The notes beneath the pieces are model-generated. The model ran no database searches, was not told where the DNA came from, and was given only the letters and a program-made list of their open reading frames with translations. A program made the position numbers and the translations under genes. 64,000 bases of DNA from Spongiivirga citrea. Its GTDB lineage: Bacteria; Bacteroidota; Bacteroidia; Flavobacteriales; Flavobacteriaceae. Each line of letters begins with the position of its first letter. The first letter of the stretch is position 1. The stretch lies in the NCBI RefSeq assembly GCF_010671565.1, contig NZ_JAABOQ010000005.1, forward strand, positions 523,800-587,799, in the 5' to 3' direction. Shown in pieces: positions 1 through 8,252 of the stretch.

Positions 1-1
1 A

Positions 2-745
2 AAATGTGGACGCCAAATTAATCCGCACATTAACGAGAATTATACGCCAAAAGCATTACGCGAATTTGTTGAGGCTAGTTTGAGAAATACAGGTTTAGAA
101 TGCCTAGATCTTATTCAATTGCATTGCCCACCTACTGAAGTTTACTATCGACCTGAGATATTTGAACTTTTTGATAGACTGAAAGATGAAGGGAAAATTA
201 AAAACCTAGGTATCAGTGTTGAAAAAATAGAGGAGGCGTTAAAGGGAATAGAATTTCCAAATGTGACCACAGTTCAGATAATTTTTAACATATTCAGACA
301 GCGACCGGCGGAGCTGTTTTTTCAGGAGGCCGGTAAAAATGATATTGGTGTTATTGTTAGAGTGCCCTTAGCTAGCGGATTGTTAACCGGGAAGTTTACC
401 AAAAATTCCACATTTGAGAAAGACGACCATCGTTTTTTTAATCGTGAAGGTGCCGGTTTTGATAAAGGAGAAACTTTTTCTGGTGTGCCCTATGAAATTG
501 GGCTAGATGCGGTAACAAAGCTTCGCGAAGTCTTTCCGGATCAGGAAAATTTAGCTACTGTGGCACTTCGCTGGATTTTAGACTTTTCTCAAGTTAGTTG
601 TGTCATACCGGGAACATCAAAAACTGAATACCTCACTTCAAATAATGCAGCAACAGAGATGAAATCACTATCCAACGAACAACGCCATGCTGTTAACGAG
701 ATTTATGATTCACATATTAAAAAATATGTGCATCATCTTTGGTAA
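2..745 (+). CDS. Aldo/keto reductase, 3' part (5' end outside window)
   Basis: The frame is open from base 2, so the gene starts upstream of the window and only about the last 247 codons are present. The segment DLIQLHCPP carries the strand and substrate-pocket histidine region of aldo/keto reductases. The later GVIVRVPLASGLLTGKF and LRWILDFSQVSCVIPGTS segments match the NADP-binding C-terminal half of the TIM barrel. Family members reduce aldehydes or ketones with NADPH in the cytosol; the substrate cannot be read here. The catalytic Asp/Tyr/Lys part lies upstream and is not visible. An internal TTG at 80 is not a credible start because the barrel continues upstream of it. Confidence 0.9.
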   Translation, partial: KCGRQINPHINENYTPKALREFVEASLRNTGLECLDLIQLHCPPTEVYYRPEIFELFDRLKDEGKIKNLGISVEKIEEALKGIEFPNVTTVQIIFNIFRQRPAELFFQEAGKNDIGVIVRVPLASGLLTGKFTKNSTFEKDDHRFFNREGAGFDKGETFSGVPYEIGLDAVTKLREVFPDQENLATVALRWILDFSQVSCVIPGTSKTEYLTSNNAATEMKSLSNEQRHAVNEIYDSHIKKYVHHLW

Positions 746-783
746 GGATATGGAACAGTCTTAAATACTTGCTATACGCCTAT

Positions 784-1176
784 TTACAGCTTAGCCATAT
801 TCTCAGAAAGCGCACCAATAAAATTGGTAATAGGGCCTTTAATCATCATTGCCATCATTGCATTAAACTCGCCTGCAAACTCTAATTGAGCTTCACTTTT
901 ATTAGCTTCGATTTCATTAATATCAGCAGTAAGTGTAAATGGTAGCTTGTCACTGGCAGCGCCTAGAATCACTTTGTTAGGAGCTTGCACATCTTTAAGT
1001 TCAAGTACTATTTCTGGCATTCCTTTTAAAGCAAATAGGAAACGTTTTTCATTTAAAACTTCAAATTTACTTGTGTTTTCCGGCATTAGTTGCTCAAAAT
1101 TTTTCACCTCGCTTAAAAATTCACAAAGGTCATTGGCTGATTTATCGACGGTAACTTTTGGACTTTCTAAATTCAT
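784..1176 (-). CDS. SRPBCC-family (START-like) hypothetical protein
   Basis: A 130-residue soluble protein whose pattern (N-terminal strand ending in V-D-K-S, helix FLSEVKNFEQLMPE, long C-terminal helix) fits the SRPBCC helix-grip fold that binds hydrophobic ligands. No signal peptide is visible. It lies 11 bases downstream of pyrE on the same strand, so the two are probably co-transcribed; this pairing is common in Flavobacteriaceae. The ligand is unknown and a role in pyrimidine metabolism would be only a guess from position. Confidence 0.75.
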   Translation of the reverse strand: MNLESPKVTVDKSANDLCEFLSEVKNFEQLMPENTSKFEVLNEKRFLFALKGMPEIVLELKDVQAPNKVILGAASDKLPFTLTADINEIEANKSEAQLEFAGEFNAMMAMMIKGPITNFIGALSENMAKL

Positions 1177-1187
1177 TTTTTAATATT

Positions 1188-1829
1188 TTATAGTTTCCAA
1201 GTATCAGGACTTTCATTCCAACTTGATAGAACCTTTAATTGATCTTCGTTTATATAATTTGTTTTCAAGGCTTGTTGTAACAGAAATTTATAGTTAGATA
1301 GCGTATGTAACTCAATCTTGTTTTTTCTAAAATTATCAGAAGCAACTTCAAAACCATAAGTGAAAATAGCGAGCATTCCTTTAATATTAGCCCCGCCTTG
1401 TCTTAACGCTTCTACAGCATTCAAGCTACTTTTTCCCGTACTTATCAAATCTTCCACTACAACGACTGTTTGTCCAGCTTCTAAGACACCTTCTATCTGA
1501 TTTTGACGCCCATGTTTTTTCGCTTCGGGTCTAACATATATAAAAGGTAGTCCCATAATTTCTGCAACTAACATGCCAATTCCTATCGCGCCAGTGGCAA
1601 CACCAGCGATAATATCTGGTTTCCCATATAATTGCTCGATTTGGCTGGCGAATTGCTCTCTTAAGAAATTTCGAATGGTTGGGTATGATAGTACAATTCT
1701 ATTATCACAATAAATGGGAGATTGCCATCCTGAAGCCCAAGTAAAAGGTTGTTGCGGTTGTAGTTTTATTGCGTTAATTTGCAACAAAAGCTCCGCAGTT
1801 TTCATAGCGGTGTTCTTATCTAAAATCAT
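1188..1829 (-). CDS. pyrE: Orotate phosphoribosyltransferase
   Basis: Converts orotate and PRPP to orotidine 5'-monophosphate in de novo pyrimidine synthesis. At 213 residues it is the normal size for the family. The PRPP-binding signature VVVVEDLISTGKSS is at residues 122-134, and the flexible-loop region with PEAKKHGRQNQIEG is at 101-114. The start at 1829 gives the usual flavobacterial N-terminus with a TAELLLQINAIKL segment; a second Met at residue 9 is less likely. The gene is divergent from a Nudix gene whose start is only 2 to 8 bases away, so its promoter must lie inside that gene (see the promoter entry at 1835-1842). Confidence 0.97.
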   Translation of the reverse strand: MILDKNTAMKTAELLLQINAIKLQPQQPFTWASGWQSPIYCDNRIVLSYPTIRNFLREQFASQIEQLYGKPDIIAGVATGAIGIGMLVAEIMGLPFIYVRPEAKKHGRQNQIEGVLEAGQTVVVVEDLISTGKSSLNAVEALRQGGANIKGMLAIFTYGFEVASDNFRKNKIELHTLSNYKFLLQQALKTNYINEDQLKVLSSWNESPDTWKL

Positions 1830-1834
1830 GGATG

Positions 1835-1842
1835 CAAATGTA
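1835..1842 (-). promoter_or_regulatory. -7 promoter element of pyrE inside the Nudix start codon region
   Basis: Read on the minus strand this is TACATTTG, an exact match to the Bacteroidota -7 consensus TAnnTTTG. It ends five bases before the pyrE ATG. Transcription would begin at or next to the start codon, implying a leaderless or nearly leaderless pyrE message. A TTGAC lies upstream (minus strand) but with only a 12-base spacer, so the -33 element is weak. Confidence 0.55.
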
Positions 1843-2434
1843 TAAAGTTTTTGTCAACGACCGTGCTATGATTCTTACCAATGTGAAAGAAAATAGTGAG
1901 GAGGTAAAACAGTACAAATTAAAAAAGTGTGACATTGCCGAGGTAATCAAAGAAGCATCCGATTTAAACGGACCGCCAATTAGTTTATATCACAAGAATG
2001 AAGAAAAGCTAATTTCTAAACTAAAGAAGAAAATTACCCCTGTATACGCAGGGGGTGGATTGGTTAAAAATGCGAAGGGAGAGATTTTATTTATTTTTCG
2101 GAACCAAAAATGGGATTTGCCTAAAGGAAAAACCGAAAAAGGGGAGGATATTGAAACAACCGCTATTCGTGAAGTAGAGGAGGAGACAGGAGTCCTGGGA
2201 TTAGAGATCACAAATACATTGCCAATTACCTATCATGTTTTTAGACGCAATGGCGCATTTAAATTGAAAATAACACATTGGTTTGAAATGAAAACCAGTC
2301 ATGATGCTGAACTGATTCCGCAATTGGAAGAAGATATTACCAAGGTTGAATGGAAGACTCTGGGCGATGCTAAAGAAGCATTAAAAAACTCTTATGCCAA
2401 TATAAGGTTGCTGTTTTCTGAGGAGTTTTTTTAG
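1838..2434 (+). CDS. Nudix hydrolase
   Basis: A 198-residue protein (200 if the ATG at 1832 is used) with a full Nudix box, G-x5-E-x7-REVEEETG, spanning about residues 97-121, which binds divalent metal and hydrolyses a nucleoside diphosphate linked to another moiety. About 70 residues precede the Nudix fold. I prefer the ATG at 1838 because MYKVFVND is the usual flavobacterial N-terminus of this pyrE-linked family. It is divergent from pyrE with almost no intergenic space. The substrate is unknown; pairing with pyrE may hint at nucleotide clean-up, but that is inference. Confidence 0.9.
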   Translation: MYKVFVNDRAMILTNVKENSEEVKQYKLKKCDIAEVIKEASDLNGPPISLYHKNEEKLISKLKKKITPVYAGGGLVKNAKGEILFIFRNQKWDLPKGKTEKGEDIETTAIREVEEETGVLGLEITNTLPITYHVFRRNGAFKLKITHWFEMKTSHDAELIPQLEEDITKVEWKTLGDAKEALKNSYANIRLLFSEEFF

Positions 2435-2447
2435 AAAGAAAATATGG

Positions 2448-2562
2448 TCTCCCCTTGAGGGGAGATTTAGAGGGGTGTCGAAGCTAATTTTTTCTTCCAG
2501 AATTCTTGAGATTCCATTAAACTTTTACTCATGTGGAATCCCTCCCCAAGGAGGGAGACTTC
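2448..2562. repeat. REPIN-like inverted doublet of GC-rich hairpins, copy 1
   Basis: Unit 1 (2448-2480) holds the hairpin CTCCCC-TTGA-GGGGAG followed by an AGAGGGGTGTC tail. Unit 2 (2535-2562) holds CCCTCC-CCAAG-GAGGG in the opposite orientation. The two units are about 55 bases apart and form a 115-base inverted doublet in the gap between two convergent genes. The same architecture occurs at 22585-22708. The GC content is far above that of the surrounding DNA. Confidence 0.7.
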
Positions 2563-2618
2563 AATCTTAGAATTTTTTAGTCTTGTTTCTAAGCTCTAGC
2601 AGCGTAGCAGTCTTGCCT

Positions 2619-4370
2619 CTATTTTTTAAGAACCCGATAAATCGGATATCGCATATGGGCTTTCTCATAATTATCCGATTTTTTATGAAGCCAATCTAAC
2701 TGTTGGTAAGAACTGGCTGCAAATTTTTCATCATTCTGTTTTTTCTTTTCGAACTTGGATTTTAACTCGGCGTTCTCGGCTAATAGTTTGGCAGCTTCAT
2801 CTTCCCATACATAGGCTGAGAAACCTTCTTTTTGTTGTAAAATGGTATCGAAAAAGTTCCAATTAAAAAATGAATCTACGGCTTCGGGTTCTAATGTTTC
2901 TAGAATATACCGTAATCCAGGCTGATCCGTTTTTACTTTTAAATAGCTATTCTTTTTGATTGACACAGTCTCAGTAGTATTAGTAACTGTTGTATTGTAG
3001 TGAGGGTAGTGTCCTTCATACGGTCGGTTGTATGTTTGGTAGCTGTCAATATGATATACTTCAACTTCCATATCCACATCATCTTCAATGTATTCCATTT
3101 CGATCTCATTTACTTCCAATCGATCAATAATTCGTTTCCATGGTCTTGGGATGAGATATGCTTCAGGAATTGTTATTTCTTTAGTTGTTTTGAAATAATT
3201 TTGATAAGGAATTTCTTTTGTAAAAGGTTTGTTTTGATCGTACTTTAGTCTTGGCAATCCGGTTACTTCACTTGTAATCATTTCACCTTCATATCCTTTG
3301 AAATAAAGTGTGGAAGATTTAGTAGTGTCTAGCTGCCAACCGATAGGATAAGTCTCTTTTTCTAAAAATTTTTTATAAGGATCTTTTCGAAGCGATTTAA
3401 TTTTTTCATGATCACGCTCAACAATTTCAATCATTGATTTCATTAATTCATAGGTGCCTTCTACGCGCTGTTTATATGGTTTCAACATATGCGTTTCAAC
3501 CATCATTCCCAATGTATTCCAAAGCGTTGTATAACCGGTTGAATATCTGGGGGAATCCATAAACTGAGAAAACCCTTTGTCGGGAGTTCGGTTATAAACA
3601 TTTACATAAGGCGTAATATCCCATTTTTTTGAAGCAAGATCCGTTTCTAACGATGGCATTAACTCGGTATGTAAATAATTACCTAGCTCACCACCTAATT
3701 TATTGTGTTGGGTGAATAAATGTGTCAACGTATATTGATAATCCGCACCATTGCTTACATGATTATCGATAAAAACATCCGGTCGCAGAATATGGAAAAT
3801 TCGAGCGAAGGCTGAGGCATTCCAAGTATCGGCTTTTATAAAATCTCTATTTAGATCATAGTTTCTTGCATTTCCTCTAAAACCATATTCTTCAGGTCCA
3901 TTTTGATTGGTTCGAGAACCACTATTTCTATTCAAAGCTCCACCAATATTATATACAGGAATGGTGGCCAAAACAGTATTTTTTGGCATGTCAATCTTGC
4001 CTTGAGCAATATCTCGGAATAACATCATGGTAGCATCTATGCCATCGGATTCGCCTGGATGGATACCATTGTTTATGAGAATGATGTTTTTGTCTTCCTT
4101 TACCTTATCTAAATTAGTTTCCGGACTAGGGTTGATGGTTACCATTTTTAACCGTTCGCGACTATCAGTTCGGCCAGAATTTCTCATTTTGACCGATGGG
4201 TAGGCTTCGGCTAAATTTTCATAAAACCTAACCACCTCTTCATAGGTTGCGGTCTGTTTTCCTTCCGATTTTTCAAAGGTTGTTGTAAAGTCAAAATCGG
4301 ATGCTTCCTTTTCAATTTTACAAGAGATAAAGGCAAGTGTGGTGATTAAAAATAGGATTGATTTTCTCAA
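2619..4370 (-). CDS. M14-family zinc carboxypeptidase, lipoprotein
   Basis: A 583-residue exported peptidase. The N-terminus is a lipoprotein signal with lipobox FISC and cysteine 17, so it is probably membrane-anchored outside the cytoplasm. M14 zinc ligands are visible as the HPGE motif (H104, E107) and H204 in IDNHVSNG, with the probable general base E292 in VETHMLKPY and an arginine in NYDLNRDF. About 250 residues follow the catalytic domain, probably a beta-rich accessory domain. It likely trims C-terminal residues from peptides or peptidoglycan-derived substrates. It is divergent from the SulP gene and probably transcribed alone. Confidence 0.9.
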   Translation of the reverse strand: MRKSILFLITTLAFISCKIEKEASDFDFTTTFEKSEGKQTATYEEVVRFYENLAEAYPSVKMRNSGRTDSRERLKMVTINPSPETNLDKVKEDKNIILINNGIHPGESDGIDATMMLFRDIAQGKIDMPKNTVLATIPVYNIGGALNRNSGSRTNQNGPEEYGFRGNARNYDLNRDFIKADTWNASAFARIFHILRPDVFIDNHVSNGADYQYTLTHLFTQHNKLGGELGNYLHTELMPSLETDLASKKWDITPYVNVYNRTPDKGFSQFMDSPRYSTGYTTLWNTLGMMVETHMLKPYKQRVEGTYELMKSMIEIVERDHEKIKSLRKDPYKKFLEKETYPIGWQLDTTKSSTLYFKGYEGEMITSEVTGLPRLKYDQNKPFTKEIPYQNYFKTTKEITIPEAYLIPRPWKRIIDRLEVNEIEMEYIEDDVDMEVEVYHIDSYQTYNRPYEGHYPHYNTTVTNTTETVSIKKNSYLKVKTDQPGLRYILETLEPEAVDSFFNWNFFDTILQQKEGFSAYVWEDEAAKLLAENAELKSKFEKKKQNDEKFAASSYQQLDWLHKKSDNYEKAHMRYPIYRVLKK

Positions 4371-4431
4371 GATTGATGATATTGGTTATGTATCTCAAAT
4401 TTATAACAATGTAATGAAGTGACATAATATC

Positions 4432-4461
4432 TTGTCAAACGATAGAATAGCCATATCTTTG
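4432..4461 (+). promoter_or_regulatory. Consensus flavobacterial promoter of the SulP gene
   Basis: TTG (4432-4434), a 19-base spacer and TATCTTTG (4454-4461) match the Bacteroidota consensus TTG-N19-TAnnTTTG exactly. The predicted transcription start is about 4466, leaving a short leader before the ATG at 4483. The TTG that could be taken as a start codon is therefore better read as the -33 box. Confidence 0.8.
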
Positions 4462-4482
4462 CCGCTTCTTAAAAATCAAGTC

Positions 4483-6354
4483 ATGACGGAGTTTGTACGC
4501 AAACGAGTAGCCAACGCCAAAAACGATATTTTATCAGGATTAACAGTAGCACTTGCCTTGGTGCCAGAAGCAGTCGCCTTCGCGTTTGTTGCAGGAGTCG
4601 ATCCATTGGTTGGGTTGTACGCTGCATTTATGATTGGTTTAATTACAGCAGTTTTTGGAGGTCGTCCGGGTATGATATCTGGTGCAACTGGAGCATTAGC
4701 TGTTGTTATGGTAGCATTAGTTGCTAAAGGAAATGCGATGGGGGTTGAAGGAGAGCAGCTTGGATTATACTATTTGTTCGCTACCGTTATCTTAATGGGG
4801 GTTATTCAAATGCTAGCTGGTTTTTTTAAGTTAGGTAAGTTTGTAAGGTTGATTCCCCACCCTGTAATGATGGGTTTTGTAAACGGACTAGCCATTGTTA
4901 TTTTCTTATCTCAAGTAGGGATGTTCAAAGAGAATATTAAAGATGCTTTTGGAAATAATAAATATAAGACAGTATCTACAGAGCAAATAATGACAGTTTC
5001 AGGCGATGTAGTGACAGACTTCCATACTGAGAAATCACTTTTCACGAAAAAAGAAGATGGCTTATATTCAATTGATGATAACACTTTAAAATATAAGATT
5101 GCAGATGGTCAGGTTTTTGATGCTGCTACAAATAAAGTACGTTTTAATATCGAAGATGAGAGTATTTACGAAGTAGAAAATAAAGGCTTTGCGAAGAAAT
5201 TTTTACCAACTCCAGAACTATTGTTAATGGCTGGACTTGTATTATTGACTATGCTATTGATGTTCGGTTTGCCTAAGCTGTCAAAGAAAATCCCTGATGG
5301 ATTAGTAGCAATATTAGTGGTTTCTGCCATTGTTATTTTCGGAGGACTTAAAGATGTGGCAACGGTTGGAAGTTTTATTAGAGACGGCGGAGGAGCAGGT
5401 TTGAAAGGTGGATTGCCACAATTTCAATTTGATATTTTTAATAAAGTACCGATGAATTGGGAAACCTTGAAATTCATAGGGCCTTATGCATTAATTCTAG
5501 CTGCTATCGGTTTGATCGAGTCATTAATGACCTTAAATTTAGTAGATGAATTAACCGAAACTAGAGGAAATTCGAATAGAGAATGTATCGCTCAAGGTGG
5601 CGCTAATATCGTAACAGGATTATTCGGTGGTATGGGTGGTTGCGCTATGATCGGTCAATCTATCATAAATATTAAAAGTGGTGGTCGAACAAGATTATCT
5701 GGTATTGTCGCGGCTGTAACTTTACTCATATTTATCTTATTCGCGAGTAGCTTAATTGAACAAGTTCCTATTGCAGCTTTGGTCGGGGTTATGTTTATGG
5801 TGGTCATAGGAACATTCGCTTGGTCTAGTTTTAGAATACTTAGAAAAATACCAATAACAGATGCCATTGTTTTAATTGCGGTATCCTCATTAACGGTAAT
5901 TTTCGACTTAGCCATTGCGGTAATTGCTGGGGTGATTATGTCGGCATTGGTGTTCTCTTGGGAGAATGCGAAACGTATTCGTGCACGCAAGCGTATGCGT
6001 GAAGATGGGACTAAAGTTTATGAAATTTGGGGGCCACTGTTTTTTGGCGCTATACAAGAGTTTAATAGTAAATTCGATGTTAAGAATGACCCAGATAAGG
6101 TAGTCATCGATTTTGTAGAGGCTCGTGTAAGTGATCACTCTGCGCTGGAAGCTATCTTTAATTTGGTAGAAAAATACCAAGCAGCCGGAAAAGATGTTAA
6201 GCTGTTACATTTAAGCACTGATTGTAAAGCCTTACTATATAAGGCAAGTCCAATCTTCAGAACTGTTATCGAAGAAGCGGTAGACGATCCGCGTTATCAT
6301 TTAGCTGCAAATCCAGAAGCGTTTCCTAAAAGTTTGACTGAGTATAAGTTGTAA
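4483..6354 (+). CDS. SulP-family inorganic anion transporter with C-terminal STAS domain
   Basis: A 623-residue inner-membrane permease of the SulP/SLC26 family (sulfate, bicarbonate or other anions; substrate not readable). The signature LSGLTVALALVPEAVAFAF opens TM1, about ten further hydrophobic helices follow, and a cytoplasmic STAS domain occupies the last 110 residues (VVIDFVEARVSDHSALEAI). I start at the ATG at 4483 because a consensus promoter occupies the upstream alternative TTG at 4432. A hydrophilic insert of about 90 residues (158-252) interrupts the transmembrane region after GFVNGLAIVIFL. It is convergent with the next gene. Confidence 0.92.
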   Translation: MTEFVRKRVANAKNDILSGLTVALALVPEAVAFAFVAGVDPLVGLYAAFMIGLITAVFGGRPGMISGATGALAVVMVALVAKGNAMGVEGEQLGLYYLFATVILMGVIQMLAGFFKLGKFVRLIPHPVMMGFVNGLAIVIFLSQVGMFKENIKDAFGNNKYKTVSTEQIMTVSGDVVTDFHTEKSLFTKKEDGLYSIDDNTLKYKIADGQVFDAATNKVRFNIEDESIYEVENKGFAKKFLPTPELLLMAGLVLLTMLLMFGLPKLSKKIPDGLVAILVVSAIVIFGGLKDVATVGSFIRDGGGAGLKGGLPQFQFDIFNKVPMNWETLKFIGPYALILAAIGLIESLMTLNLVDELTETRGNSNRECIAQGGANIVTGLFGGMGGCAMIGQSIINIKSGGRTRLSGIVAAVTLLIFILFASSLIEQVPIAALVGVMFMVVIGTFAWSSFRILRKIPITDAIVLIAVSSLTVIFDLAIAVIAGVIMSALVFSWENAKRIRARKRMREDGTKVYEIWGPLFFGAIQEFNSKFDVKNDPDKVVIDFVEARVSDHSALEAIFNLVEKYQAAGKDVKLLHLSTDCKALLYKASPIFRTVIEEAVDDPRYHLAANPEAFPKSLTEYKL

Positions 6355-6396
6355 AGGATTTACGATTTACTAGGTAGGAGTTAGTTTCATTCCGAA

Positions 6397-7131
6397 TTAG
6401 GAATTATCACCTTTCATTTTTGTGATAAGCTCATCTAATGTTTTTCTTATTTTTTCTGATGTGCATTTCTCTTTAAGTAATTCCATTTTGGTAACTAAAC
6501 TGGAATATCGAGCGGAGGGAAAAGTGTTGTGTAGATTCACAAAATGTTCATCGTATATTGAATTCAATTTATCTAATCCTTCTTTGGAGAAGACACTTTC
6601 TTCATTAATTAATTCTAATTGATTTTCGAAGTTGACCACAACGATCTGTTCATTATCCTTAAGAATATTCTGAATTCTCGACTCCTTAGGATTACTGGAA
6701 TTTTTGATAATATTATCGTTGCCTAATTTGAAATACTTTATTTGAAGACCTAGACCAAAGTCAACAGCGGACAAAAATTCCTTTTCATATTTATATTGAT
6801 CTTTCCTATCAGTAACATTATAGAGTTTGTAGAGGTCTTTCCATTCGTCAAAAAACTTTTGAGCAACTTCACTTCTATACTTTAAGCCTAATTCGTTATC
6901 ATCTAAAACAATTAGATAATTTGAATGATCCATGAGTTTTTCAACTACTATTCTTGTTTCGGGGTCATTAAATGATGGAGTTTTGTCTTCTTCATTATTC
7001 TTGTACAGGCTATTTAGCAAAACAGAATGATAGTCTTCCGGAGTCCAATAGCGTTTATCTACAGGATATTTACTTTTTTCTTCACAAGAAACTAAGATCA
7101 AAAGGCAAAGTAAAAGGCTAATTACTCTCAT
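6397..7131 (-). CDS. Uncharacterised lipoprotein
   Basis: A 244-residue protein with a clear lipobox (LVSC, cysteine 16) followed by a charged, mostly helical mature part. I do not recognise the family. Its start overlaps the 3' end of the upstream membrane protein gene by 14 bases, suggesting translational coupling and a shared function. Both proteins have an extracytoplasmic part, so a cell-envelope role is the only inference that can be made. Confidence 0.7.
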   Translation of the reverse strand: MRVISLLLCLLILVSCEEKSKYPVDKRYWTPEDYHSVLLNSLYKNNEEDKTPSFNDPETRIVVEKLMDHSNYLIVLDDNELGLKYRSEVAQKFFDEWKDLYKLYNVTDRKDQYKYEKEFLSAVDFGLGLQIKYFKLGNDNIIKNSSNPKESRIQNILKDNEQIVVVNFENQLELINEESVFSKEGLDKLNSIYDEHFVNLHNTFPSARYSSLVTKMELLKEKCTSEKIRKTLDELITKMKGDNS

Positions 7132-7819
7132 TAATTACTATGTTTGATTTTTTGTATTTGTTTAGCAATAATAATAAACTATCTACTTCTTTCTCATATT
7201 TTCGTTGCTCTTTTAGCACATAACTATGAAAAGTATCATAGTCATAGCTTTTTTGATAGTTACCTAGCGAGTCAAAGTGTTTTAGAATTATTTGGTTAAT
7301 CCTGGTTTTGCTTTTTATAGAAGTTGTATCAATTTCCTGTTTTATTTTTCTAGCAAAAAGTTCGGTTATTCTAAAATGATATAATTCATGTTGTAGAAGG
7401 TACTTATCATTATTATTCTTTGCATAAACAAATGACTTCGAAGGATGAAAAAAAGATTCAACATAAACCTGATCATCACCTATATCAGTTTCAATGTCCG
7501 TTCTTATGTAAGCAAATCTTTTTGAGCCATAAAGCGTCTTTTTAAAAAATTCTAATCCTCTAAAGTTTTTAAAAGAGATATCATTGAAATTTTTGAAAGG
7601 AATAGGCTTTTCGTAATCCAGCCAGTTTGTATGCTGTAAACTAAGAAAGACTGCCGCAATGACTGTGAAAGAAACTAAAGTGATTTTCAAAACTTTGATC
7701 AGTCCTCTTATTTTCAATTTTCTTTTTTCTGGATTTTCCTTTATTATTTTATGAAGTTGATAAAAAACAGGAGAGAAGTAAACAAGTATGAATAGTATTC
7801 CGAAAATAATTTCATTCAT
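7118..7819 (-). CDS. Membrane protein with HExxH metalloprotease-like motif (DUF922-like)
   Basis: A 233-residue protein with two predicted membrane helices (residues 2-20 and 43-62) and a C-terminal domain carrying LLQHELYHFRITELFARK. H144-E145-x-x-H148 is a zinc-metallopeptidase motif, and the surrounding pattern resembles DUF922 proteins (HExGHFDIAELYARK type), which are considered possible secreted proteases. The assignment rests on motif recall and was not searched. It is the upstream member of a two-gene operon with the lipoprotein that overlaps it by 14 bases. Confidence 0.65.
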   Translation of the reverse strand: MNEIIFGILFILVYFSPVFYQLHKIIKENPEKRKLKIRGLIKVLKITLVSFTVIAAVFLSLQHTNWLDYEKPIPFKNFNDISFKNFRGLEFFKKTLYGSKRFAYIRTDIETDIGDDQVYVESFFHPSKSFVYAKNNNDKYLLQHELYHFRITELFARKIKQEIDTTSIKSKTRINQIILKHFDSLGNYQKSYDYDTFHSYVLKEQRKYEKEVDSLLLLLNKYKKSNIVINESN

Positions 7820-7856
7820 ATTGAAAAGGTACTTTTAAACTTTGAAGTGAAAATAA

Positions 7857-8246
7857 TTATTTCGATTCAATCAAATCCCATTTATTACCATACAAATCCT
7901 TGAAAACAGCGACGGTTCCGTAAACTTCATGTCGAGGCTTTTCAAGAAACTCAACGCCATTTGCAAGCATTTGTTTATAGTCTCTTTGAAAATTGTCAGT
8001 ATTTAAAAACAAGAAAACGCGGCCACCAGTTTGGTTGCCTATTGCTTTTTCTTGTTCCAAACCATCAGCCTTAGCCAAGAGTAAAGTCGTATTATTTTTT
8101 CCCTTTGGTTTGACTAAAACCCATCTTTTTCCAGCTTCCAGTGGAATATCACTTATTAATTCGAATCCCATTTTATTGACATAAAAATCAATGGCCTCGT
8201 CGTAGTCTTTTACTGCAAGGGCGATAGATGAAATAGATTGATTCAT
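7857..8246 (-). CDS. VOC-family (glyoxalase-like) protein
   Basis: A 129-residue protein with the paired beta-alpha-beta-beta-beta modules of the vicinal oxygen chelate fold: IALAVKDYDEAIDFYVNKMGFEL at the start and VAVFKDLYGNKWDLIE at the end. The C-terminal DLYGNKWDL motif is typical of glyoxalase or bleomycin-resistance-like members. The substrate is unknown. It lies 6 bases downstream of coaD and is probably the last gene of the ddl-coaD transcript. Confidence 0.85.
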   Translation of the reverse strand: MNQSISSIALAVKDYDEAIDFYVNKMGFELISDIPLEAGKRWVLVKPKGKNNTTLLLAKADGLEQEKAIGNQTGGRVFLFLNTDNFQRDYKQMLANGVEFLEKPRHEVYGTVAVFKDLYGNKWDLIESK

Positions 8247-8252
8247 TCTGAT

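Noticed and set aside
4432..4482. TTG start extending the SulP protein by 17 residues
   Set aside because: The TTG is the -33 box of an exact consensus promoter, and homologous proteins start near the downstream ATG.
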